64,000 nt of DNA from Periplaneta americana (Eukaryota; Arthropoda; Insecta; Blattodea; Blattidae): positions 2,681,501 through 2,745,500 of the forward strand of contig NW_027185501.1 in the NCBI RefSeq assembly GCF_040183065.1. Reading direction: 5' to 3'. A program made the translations under genes and the position numbers. The notes below the pieces were generated by a model. That model had not been told where the DNA came from and searched no databases. It worked only from the letters and a program-made list of their open reading frames with translations. Below are positions 31,797-41,011 of the stretch, in pieces (the first letter of the stretch is position 1; each line of letters starts with the position of its first letter).

Positions 31797-33058
31797 TCAG
31801 AACTCGGTTCTTGTCAATGCCTGTCTCAAGTGTCGGTTGGGATGAGAATAACAGTGGTGAATCGTCATATGGTCCACTGTGGTTATGTGTTTCGGGAAAA
31901 TAGTAAATAGAAGTCTTATGGCCATGCCGTAATAGTTTTGAATTTTGTCTATAACTGAGTCAGTTAGCCTCCCCTTTCCTAATAAACCCTTACCATCCGA
32001 TAATTTTTGTCCCTTCACACTGGTTTTCAGTCTCCTCAAAATGCCCATTCTCTTCTATATGTGGCCTATGCACTCTAATTTTCTAATTTGTACGTCATTC
32101 CCATGTGGTTTCAATTCCTCAACAGCAATGAATGACTTAGAGTCCCATCTCCTAAATATTTCACATATCTCACATTATATGAACTGAGTGACCAATTGAA
32201 AATGTTCGTCACACCTGCAACCTCCACTCCACCACTTGACCCACTGTAATTACATTCACAATCGGTTTCATGTTTATTTGTTGTTCTACCTTCACACCTA
32301 CAATGTTTTGATAATATAGCAACATCAATTACCTTGCCAGTGTCCACACTAGTTGCCGTCACAACGCCATTTAGTGAAATGTGACCCCTTTTCTGCCACG
32401 TCCCATCAAAGGCAGCTGATATGCCTCTGACATTATCATTTTCTGCAACTGCTTCTTCCACAGCAACCTTCATGTTATGTAATGCAACATTTTCAATCGC
32501 AGATCCAATTATTATGTTATATCTAGTAGACCTGGTTGGAGGAGGTGGCAAATTCAAAATGCCACATAAAGTCTCTCCACCTGTCTTACCTTTTCCTATA
32601 GCCCTAAGGCCATACATAGTCTAACATTTATTGTGTAGAGTTTACATGTTATTGGGTTTATCTTTGAAATATCAATAGATGAAGAGTTGTAAAAATTTAC
32701 ACCATACGCATAGTATTTACATTTTAAAACTAATTCTGCAGCAAGACCAATGTGCTTTTTTACCTCTACCACCTTTGCCACAGCCTTTACAGAATACATT
32801 ATTTTGCAGTACACTAGATAATATGCCAACATCTATAACCCCATTGGTATCACTAACACTGTGTTCTTGTTTGAGGGTTTCATATCTGATTTTAGAATCT
32901 TCAAGTTTCTTTCCTGATGCACAGCCACTATTTACAGATTCACACTGACCACGTGTGCTAGAGGGTTGTAAGTTAGAATTCACCTTACTAACAGAGTTCT
33001 TACGTTTACCAACATTTCTTCTCTTCTTAAATACTTTCAAGCTACTTTTGTAACCCAT
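31797..33058 (-). pseudogene. Mutator-like transposase relic
   Basis: Minus-strand order: MGYKSSLKVFKKRR basic N terminus (33058), VIDVGILSSVLQNNVFCKGC (cysteine-containing), MYGLRAIGKGKTGGETLCGI, LNLPPPPTRSTRYN, VRGISAAFDGTWQKRGHISL (first catalytic-type aspartate), CNYSGSSGGVEVAG, VRYVKYLGDG (second), then after a one-base loss and a stop KLECIGH, KRMGILRRLK, GKGRLTDSVIDKIQNYYGMA and H..CYSHP. I recognise the insect/cnidarian Mutator-like transposase with FDGTWQKRGH, GSSGGMEV, YLGDGDS and KGRLTD-ID-IQ-YYG motifs. It is truncated before the C-terminal part; no terminal repeats were found. Confidence 0.82.
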
Positions 33059-33290
33059 ATTGTAAGAAAATATCACAAAATGCACCTCTATAATGCAACT
33101 GAACTGTATCGTAACACAATTAATAATAGAACTCCGTACAGCACGTGTATAACATCACAACACTGTAAACAAATCCGTTGCTACGAAACAAAGCACAGAC
33201 GGTAAACCAGGTGTACCAATACACATAAATTCCCTACAATGAAAAAATTTCGCACATAAGGCGCAAAATTTGAAACTAACATAGTAGTAT

Positions 33291-33473
33291 CACAGTCTAG
33301 TATATACAGTCGCGAAGCTCAATACGTAGTAAATATGCAAACATTAGATAGTTGCTCACCACTAGGATCGCTAATATCGCCTCATTACAGGCAATACAAA
33401 ATAGTACAGTCACAGTCTATTGTTTCTAGCACCCTCAAAACTCAAGCTTCGTGACTGTATATAGTAGACTGTG
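33291..33473. mobile_element. MITE of the 191-bp family, copy 3, diverged
   Basis: CACAGTCTAGTATATACAGT at 33291 and inverted CACAGTCTACTATATACAGT ending 33473 give the clearest terminal repeats of the family (about 30 bp). Flanks GTAGTAT and GTAGTGT form a 7-bp duplication with one mismatch. Confidence 0.85.
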
Positions 33474-33503
33474 GTAGTGTGCTAGATGAACAGGAGACAA
33501 GCC

Positions 33504-34278
33504 CATAGGCGGAGTAATGGGGGCCACTGCCCCCCCCCCAACTTGTCTGATCTTTTTTTTTTTTCTATTATTCTATTGAATTCAAAAGATCTTTTTTTTT
33601 GTTTTTGTTTATGATTAAGTTTTTGTGCTTAAATTGATGAATTAATGTCTTCTGATCATGTGGCTGGACTATAATACTGTATTTATTTTAAATTTCTGAA
33701 TGTATAAGAATTCTTATACTACCTCATTTGAGGAATGGAAGCACTGTAATGTTTCTTTCGTAACAGCCTGTACTATTGTCTTTGAAGTCTGCAGTTGTTG
33801 AGGCCACCACTTCGAAATGTATGAATAACATACTGCACGACAATGCAGGAAAAAGAAAAGTGATCCCGGTATAATGTGTAAACTTAAAAAATGAGATTAA
33901 ATAAAATAATTATTAGAATTTACATTTCATATATCTTCGGAAGGTAAGCTTCATATAAAAATATTTCTGTTAGCACTGTTACGTAGTTTTATTGATGTAT
34001 GCATGTGTTTCTGCACCAGAGAGAAAAAGAGGGAGATTGTTTTAAGTTATGCCCTATTATAATTTGTAGCAGACCTACAGTTCAAGCCCTATACAACTCG
34101 GTTTGAAACATCGCCGATATGGATGTAACACTGTAAAAAAAACATGCCCCTCCCCCCGAAAATCCTTTATTAACTGATCATATTTCAATATATTGTACCA
34201 CAGTCAAGCTATAACGGAGGAGGAGGTAATTATGTCTTCCTTTGCCTCCCCAAGGAAATGGTTCTCTCTCCGCCTATG
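33504..34278. mobile_element. hAT element B (775 bp), deletion relative of A
   Basis: Ends CATAGGCGGAGTAATGGGGG and inverted CATAGGCGGAGAGAGAACC; flanks GACAAGCC (33496-33503) and GACACGCC (34279-34286), an 8-bp duplication with one mismatch. Three blocks match element A at 25022-27679 and the transposase-bearing part is missing. Non-coding. Confidence 0.8.
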
Positions 34279-34286
34279 GACACGCC

Positions 34287-36093
34287 CACTTAAATGTCAC
34301 TGTTCATTTAAACCGAAAAAAAAAAAAAAAAAACATACTTAGGAATCAGATACAAACTTAAATCATGGCTCATCTGAAAGATAAATGAAAAATGAAAAAT
34401 TCAAGATTTTTTGGCTTACCAGGTCCCCTTAAATTTCAGTGTTTTTTTTTAATGAACTAATCGCTGTTAGTCTTTTTTTTTCCAGTTCACTTTACGTTAA
34501 ATGAAAGTCCTCTGAAAATGCTATAGACGGAGCCAATAAACCAATTTTTCGTAAAATTGCAATGAGCACCTTCTGCATGTATACCCTTCTTATAATAAAC
34601 ATTGTAACCTGGACTGTTAAAATGTGACGTCTGCTTGAAAATTTTAACATCAACTCAATATTTGAGTTTACTGGGTCCTTTCCTTTAAAAGCCATTACTT
34701 TCGTTTTCGTCAGTGCTGTATTAAATAAAATAAATGACTATAATATTAAATACAAATACACAAAATCTGGAACTTAATTTTAGAAAACTACAGGCTGAGC
34801 CATCTTCAGCTAAAAGGACCATTTGCAGTGTGTAAACCAAATACTTGTAAAATTGTAGAATAGACTCCTCATCTAACTACTCTGAATTATCTTGAAGACA
34901 AGATCTAAGATAGAGCAATTCTAAGAATTCATCAGTGCTATAGAAACAGTGATATAATAGCAAACTGATTTGTATAGACCTATTTATTTATTCTCATAAT
35001 CCTTTATTCGTCTTTTCGTTTTTGACAACTCAAGTTATCAATTCTCTTATTTCTGTAACCATACACTTCTTGTCCAGTCGTTGGCTACTGCAGAATTAAG
35101 GCTGAAATATTCCCAGCCACTTTTGATAGTACCTCTGATTGAGGTTCTGGCTGATATGTACATCTATTATCAGACAGTAAGCTTACATCTCACTTGACAA
35201 TACGTGCCAGAGGAAGAACAATTGTTTGTATCATATAATTCTGAAGTCTGATTAGTGTAATATGTAGCTAGTCGGCGATGTATGCAATGGAGGGGGAAAG
35301 AAATTGGTCACCTACCCAATTATCTTCTGGCTTAGTTGCTTCATGAGTGATGACTTATTGGTGTCACTTATGAGATTCAGACCTGTCTTCGGACAGCTGA
35401 CAAAGCAACAACTTTTGATAGGCTCAAAAACTTTTATCTCATGTAAAGTCTGTCAGGAATGGTGGAGAAGCTCATTTTTTTTGCCGATTGCTATAGACTT
35501 ATTCCACGTTAAGAAAAACGCATTGAGCATATAGGGCTGTTCGATCAAATGACCAGTTGTCACAGAAACGCCTACCTACCACACAGCTTCTACAATGTAC
35601 TTTGCAAGGTCCATAAAACCAATAACTTTTTCTTAATGTGGAATGTTCTATAGTAAAGCATGCAGGAATCTCAGCCCTTTCGTTCTCGTTTTCTAAAAAA
35701 AGTCTCCTCCGAGTAGCCAATTTGGATGTTCTTTTCTTTAACATTTTATTGGGCTCTAGCATCCATATGCTTGAGGGTAAAGGGTGTCCTTTGGACTGCA
35801 GTTAGAATTTGGTGACCTCTCTGCTCTACATACATCAGCTCTCTTCCCGCTGCACATTCGGCAGAGTTATGGTGGTGAGAATCTTCACAGATGGATAGAT
35901 TACAACCTTGGACTTGTTTCGAAAATAAACTTCTATTTGGGATTCCGATTTTGCTGCTCCTGCGTCCGATGTGAGTCACGGGTGAATGCAACACCGCGCC
36001 CCATTCCTCTATTGCGTCATTAGGCCTATATACCTACGTCGTCCATTTTCCTACAACTCCAACCACGTAATCCCTCATACATGCACTTCTTCC
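34287..36093. other. No recognisable gene
   Basis: An A-rich run at 34317-34333 and several short open frames of low information (for example minus 35746-35994) match nothing I know. The right end of this stretch may be the decayed 3' part of a Penelope-like element, because a hammerhead-like motif follows at 36094. Confidence 0.4.
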
Positions 36094-36140
36094 CTGAAGA
36101 AGATGGCAGAGCTAGCCGTCGAAAGATTGGAATCTAATCT
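36094..36140 (+). ncRNA. Hammerhead-like core, probably a Penelope-like 3' relic
   Basis: CTGAAGA (36094-36100), a 6-bp stem GATGGC/GCCGTC (36102-36107, 36115-36120) with a seven-base loop, GAAA (36121-36124) and a stem III AGATT...AATCT. Core and stems II and III fit a hammerhead, but no stem I pairing is visible between 36085-36093 and the bases after stem III. Probably decayed, or a chance match. Confidence 0.35.
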
Positions 36141-36329
36141 CCAACTCACCTGGCTGAGAACCCAAGAAGAGTTATTCTATATCAAACGCCGGGAAAGCCT
36201 CAAGTCATACTAATTTATTTGTTGGTTCACTACCCAGTATCTTATTCACCTACTCAAGTGCTCACTAGTACACTTTCTCGTCAATGTTTTTCCTGTACCA
36301 TCTGATAATTTCGAAATGTGTTGCAGGGA

Positions 36330-36332
<3 letters not shown>

Positions 36333-36423
<91 letters not shown>
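36333..36423. repeat. (GT)n microsatellite, about 45 units
   Basis: Uninterrupted GT repeat. The Thr-His and Val-Cys run open frames over it are artefacts. Confidence 0.97.
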
Positions 36424-36426
<3 letters not shown>

Positions 36427-36443
36427 CAGACATTTGGCTGCAG

Positions 36444-36584
36444 AACATGTGGTTGATCCTTAGTGTCCTGCTGCAGAACTTCACCTTCAAGCCGGCACCA
36501 AACCAGAAGCTTCCAGACCTCATCAAGGTGCATGGTTTCCACCAGACATCAGATTTCTGGTTCTGTCCAGTGCCACGGGTGTGA
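36444..36584 (+). CDS. Possible terminal exon of a cytochrome P450 (clan 2-like)
   Basis: After a plausible acceptor (ttggctgcag, ending 36443) the frame reads NMWLILSVLLQNFTFKPAPN, QKLPDLIKVHGFHQTSDFWF and CPVPRV then TGA. P450 proteins end in just this way: a hydrophobic LLQNF-F helix end, a proline-rich P-LP segment and a beta hairpin finishing in P-R. The heme-binding cysteine loop would be in the preceding exon; none was found in the 2 kb upstream, so either a long intron intervenes or this is an isolated exon copy. The GT microsatellite would lie in that intron. Identity is by pattern only. Confidence 0.5.
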   Translation, partial: NMWLILSVLLQNFTFKPAPNQKLPDLIKVHGFHQTSDFWFCPVPRV

Positions 36585-37333
36585 ACCTTTGCACAAGTGA
36601 TTCTCAAACGACAACCTGTAGGCAATCCTCTCAGAGCTTTTCACTTAGGACACATGCATATGAAATTTAGCAGAGGAATCCTCGTCATTACTGATTACTT
36701 TCCAAATTAATGTGAAGTTTAGCTGGGTGCGAAATCACGAACTTTGAATATTTGATTTACATTTGTTGGAATAGAAGCAGTCCTGCAGAACAGAAGGATA
36801 ACTTCCATGGGTTGAAGTTTGAGAAACTGTTCACTGCGGGAAAGCCACGTTACACCTGTGTTTAAACATATCTACAACTTCAAACACAGATAGCTGGAAA
36901 AATAATAAGAATGTGTTTTATGCTGTTTATATGAAGAGGCTAGCAGTAACTAGAGAGTATTGCTATTTATTGAAGGTAAATGTTCTGTGAAGTTCTAATT
37001 GGATACAGATAAACAGATTGTTTCATAATTTAGATGATGTAATACAGAGCAGTGCCTTACAAGAGGTGTCGGTATGCAGCTGAGTAAATACAGGGAGGCT
37101 GATGCTGACGACTTCAAGAGAAACAATTATCATTTCGAAAGATTAACATTTCTCAGAAATAATTATTTTTTAGACATTCGTTTCATGGTGACGACTTTTC
37201 GATTCTCATTTTAGCATCAAAAATTCATTGAATTCTGCATCCATATATTAGCGTGCTTAAAAAGTAAATTTCCATGCCTGAAGTACTTTTAAGCACACTA
37301 ATTAGAAATACTGAAAACATAAATTCCAATTAT
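36585..37333. other. Non-coding; short palindrome at 37248-37301
   Basis: TTAGCGTGCTTAAAAAGTA and its inverted counterpart TACTTTTAAGCACACTAA face each other across about 17 bp. No gene. Confidence 0.5.
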
Positions 37334-37776
37334 TTATTTATTATAAATATTCTCAACACAATTATTTAAAATTGAAATTACATTTGGAGATTTGATATAT
37401 AAATTATTCACTTCCAAATCACTCACTTTTCTAATTACATTTATCACTTTCGTTGTAATAATTGTATATTCCAAATTACATAACAAGCAGAAAACAACTT
37501 CATAACAACCAGCAAAACAATCACTACATATCCAAAGGCCATGAAATCTATCTCTTTTTACATGAATATAATACTCTTTCGTCTTCAACATCATAAGTTC
37601 GCCATTGCGAGATAACGAATCAACAATTTCATTCTCTTTAAAATATAAATACATTTAGGAGTCTCGAGTGACTGTTCAAAATATTTTGCACGAAATACAT
37701 GCGGAACCAGTGTTTTAAGAACTTGCCGTGTTGGACAATCTTCACTTGTCATGCTTAAAATGCTATTATTTCGCAA
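37334..37776 (-). pseudogene. Unrecognised coding-like stretch
   Basis: Two overlapping minus-strand frames, 61 and 106 codons, join around 37600-37660 as if by one frameshift (TPKCIYILKR in one, KCIYILKR-like continuing as MYLYFKENEI in the other). A CxxC motif (WICSDCFAGC) and FCLLC are present. AT-rich, no family recognised; could be chance. Confidence 0.2.
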
Positions 37777-38219
37777 CTTGTTGCATAAATAGCAATTATA
37801 ATTGTGATTATTTTTATCCCTTTATCTTTTAAACACATTTACAAACACCCATTTTGTAAACATGTCCACATTATTATTTTCAGTTGCAACAAATAATTTT
37901 GCATAATGTTTTTATTACATTTATGGTTCAAGAGTATTTTAATGCTTTAATTAATAATAAATCAGTTTAAGTAATGTATATTTTGCAAGACGCATGCTTC
38001 ACCCTAAGCCTGAACACTGCGGGGACAGAGTGACTGTTATCAGGGAAGACTACACAGGTTCTAACAAACTTAATTACCATTCAGCTCATGCAATCTGTGG
38101 TTTTTTTTCGAAACTAATTTTGAAGCTATTGATGTTACTGACGTAACACTCTTTAATTATCAACTTCAAATATCAAGGTTTAGGACAACATCCTCCAAAA
38201 TCTTCTGCTGAAAAGGTAG

Positions 38220-39490
38220 AAAATACAGGGAGAAGCTAAGTGACGAAAAAATTAAGAAATCAAGAAAAGAATGCACAGCAGAAACCACTTTAAGAAAGAA
38301 ATGGTCTAGAGTGCAGAAGAAAAAATAAACTGAAAATGATAGTAAATTACGAATGAGAAAGTACAGAGAGAAATTAAAGGCTGAAGCAATGTTAAGAGAT
38401 GTTGGATATGATTCACATACAAGTCTCAGTCATTGGGGAAGACAGTACATCAAGCACAAAGGTCATTACCAACATCTCCAAGAAAGAAACGTGCTGTTGT
38501 GAAGAAACTTGCTGAGAAGTTTGGAGTCATAGAAACTTGCGAAATTAAGCAGAAGGAAGGTGAAAACTCTCATGATTATTCAGCTGTTTCACAATTTTAC
38601 GAAAGTGGTCTAGAGTCTACTGTACTTCCAGAGCACAAAGATTTTGTCACTTTCATCATTAAAGATCCAGAAAAAGAAAGAAAACAGAAGAGAGTGTTCA
38701 TGATGACAGCAATGGAAGCATATAGTTATTAAAAGTGAATACGCAATGTTCAATTAAAAAATCTAAGTTTGCTAGTTTACGACCAAAATACAGTATATAC
38801 TTCCAGTTTCTGAAAAAGATAAAAATGTTTGCTGTTGTCAAATGTGGACCTTCTTACTGACGGATTATGCAAGTGCACTGGAATATGCTTTCTACTAATA
38901 AATTATTAGAAATGTCCACATGTGACTAGAATATCGCATGCTACTTGGAAAGCCAAATGTAGTAATACTGAACAGTTTATAACAAATCTATTCCCAGATA
39001 GTACAGGTGGACAGACACATAAAATGGAGGCAGTCACCTGTCCTCCTGAAACTGCAAGAAATATATTGATCAGACATCTTAAGGGTTTATGCAAACTATG
39101 TTTCTATGCAAAAACACAACTGCAAGAAATAAAATATCTGAAAGGAAATCTTACAACCTAACATGCTGTAGGCTATTACAAAAAGATTTTGCAGAAAATG
39201 TTGGAATAAAACACAAGGATGAAATGTCCACACATTGAGTCAACAAGGGTATTATCACATTTTCAGCTGTTTTGAATACTTTAAACAGTACAAAATCATA
39301 TGCATTGGTCACTGATGATGTGTAACATGTAAAAGGTGCAGCATTAACATTCAACAGAACCATATTGGAAGATGCCATGCACAGCGAAGAACAGAATATT
39401 TCCACATTCTGTTTGTCAAAAAAGTGTACAATATCGTCTTGGAAAACTCTACAATATCTACTAAGTCCAGGAGAATCGTCCATTTATATT
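38220..39490 (+). pseudogene. Relic of an uncharacterised multi-copy gene family (SPRKKRAVVKKLA type)
   Basis: Plus-strand pieces in order: KYREKLKAEAMLRD, LGKTVHQAQRSLPTSPRKKR, AVVKKLAEKFGV, KSKFASLRPKYSI, LQKDFAENVGIKHKDEMSTH and SYALVTDDV. I recall proteins of this layout, with a basic SPRKKR region, a SKF-SLRPK segment, a DFAEN segment and an I-SDD/TDD segment, as multi-copy uncharacterised proteins in arthropods and cnidarians, probably transposon-encoded. Several stops and shifts. TGACGTAACA words in inverted orientation near 38143 and 39803 might mark the ends of a 1.7-kb element. Confidence 0.4.
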
Positions 39491-40036
39491 CTAATACTTA
39501 TTTTTACTGTTCTGATCGTAATTTAAATACGATAAATTTCTTCCATAAGTTAAAAAGAGATAAATGTAATTTCCAGTGATTATATCAGTAACAAGTGAAT
39601 GTTACATCAATAATATTATTTGAAATGTCTGTTTTGCATGTTATTTACATTTAACAAAAGTGTTAATGATCATAAAAAAGGTAACCAACTGTATATCAGA
39701 TTCATAAATTATACAGTATTCATATTGCCTTTTTACTATGTAACTTCACAGAAATTCATCATTAAACATTTATTATAAAATCTATGTCCATATCATGTTA
39801 CGTCAATAATAATAATTCATTATGAGCTGTTTTAAAAGTCATTATAGAAAACCCATCAAACAGAAGAGCACGAAGGGTTTTTTAAATTACAGGGGCAATG
39901 CCTGCATGAAATCAATGTGAACACGATTGTCCCTGGTTTAGATCCATGACTAAATATACTGAAAGAGATTTGTAGCTTGTAATTATTGTGATCATAGACA
40001 CCTGCAAAATTAAGGGTCATAAAAACTTTTCTAAAA
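39491..40036. other. AT-rich non-coding spacer
   Basis: Nothing recognised. Confidence 0.5.
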
Positions 40037-40040
40037 ACGT

Positions 40041-40472
40041 ATGCTACATGATTGTGAAACTTGGACTTTCACTGTGAGAGAGGAACAGAGGTTAAGGTTG
40101 TTTGAGAATAATGTGCTTAGGAAAATATTTGGGGCTAAGAAGGATGAAGTTGTAGGAGAATGCAGAAAATTACACAATGCAGAACTGCACACATTGTATT
40201 CTTCACCTGACATAATTAGGAACATTAAATCCAGACGTTTGAGATGGACAGGGCATGTAGCACATATGGGCAAATCCAGAAATGCATATAGAGTGTTAGT
40301 TGGGAGGCCGAAGGGAGAAAGACTTTTGGAGAGACCGAGACATAGGTGGGAGGATAATATAAAGATGGATTTGAGGGAGGTGGGATATGATGGTATGTAT
40401 GTTCAACTATGTAAGCAAGTTTTAATCCTTGAGTGTAAGAGAAGGCCTTAACTCTGCCAGGTTAAATAAAGC

Positions 40473-40540
<68 letters not shown>
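40041..40540 (+). mobile_element. Chimeric LINE insertion: RT C terminus of one family with the 3' tail of another
   Basis: 40041-40390 encodes CETWTFTVREEQRLRLFENN, VLRKIFGAKKDEV, SRRLRWTGHVAHMGKSRNAY and WEDNIKMDLREVGYD, the endonuclease/RT C terminus of the LINE also seen at 48350-48743. That copy continues DDRDWINLAQDRDRWRAYV and ends in (TAAG)n. Here, after VGYDG, the sequence switches to AACTATGTAAGCAA...GAGAAGGCC...CTCTGCCAG.TTAAATAAA, the 3' UTR of the LINE at 52306-53525, and ends in its (ATT)n tail (40474-40540). Confidence 0.7.
40474..40540. repeat. (ATT)n tail/microsatellite
   Basis: About 22 ATT units forming the 3' tail of the chimeric LINE; the reverse Penelope-like piece begins right after it. 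Confidence 0.95.
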
Positions 40541-40541
<1 letters not shown>

Positions 40542-41011
40542 GAAGTTTATTAGGTATGACGTTATTTAATTTATTATTAGTGTAGAAGGCAATATTCATA
40601 TTGTGTTTTTTGAGGAAGTTGTTCAATTGGTTAGAAACTGGTCCAAAGTACGTCATGCTTGTTCATGTTTTTAGGGGTTATCGGTTCAAGGAAAGTGTGT
40701 TGAGTTCTTACGTTTTTGGAGGAGGCTGTTTACTGTATGTTTTTGGAAACAATTATCTTGGGCTAAACAGATAATATAATTATATTCTTTATTATAATTA
40801 GATTTACTTAGTGGAATAGTTAATAATCTATCAATGAGGAAACAAAATTTACTAATTTTATGAGTTTCTGGGTGGTTAGAAAGATGTGTATAGAATGATT
40901 ATTGGAGGTTGGTTTCCATTATATGTCAAAATTAAAATGGAAATGTTTTATAAAAGTTTTGAGGTCTAGAAAGTTTATTGATCAGTTAACAGCTGACTGG
41001 GAGGTGATTGG
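40541..41011 (-). mobile_element. Penelope-like element piece, minus orientation
   Basis: The reverse complement matches 43145-43620 closely (CAATAAACTTTCTAGACCTC, GATAGATTATTAACTATTCC, CATGACGTACTTTGGACC). It encodes the SINFLDLKTF and THKISKF..LID end of a Penelope-like RT. Together with the plus copy it forms a roughly 470-bp-arm inverted repeat around the LINE nest 41012-43095. Confidence 0.8.

Noticed and set aside
32596-32948. Plus-strand frames opposite the Mutator-like relic
   Set aside because: The minus strand carries the conserved transposase motifs.
36281-36625. Thr-His and Val-Cys run proteins on both strands
   Set aside because: Produced by the GT microsatellite.
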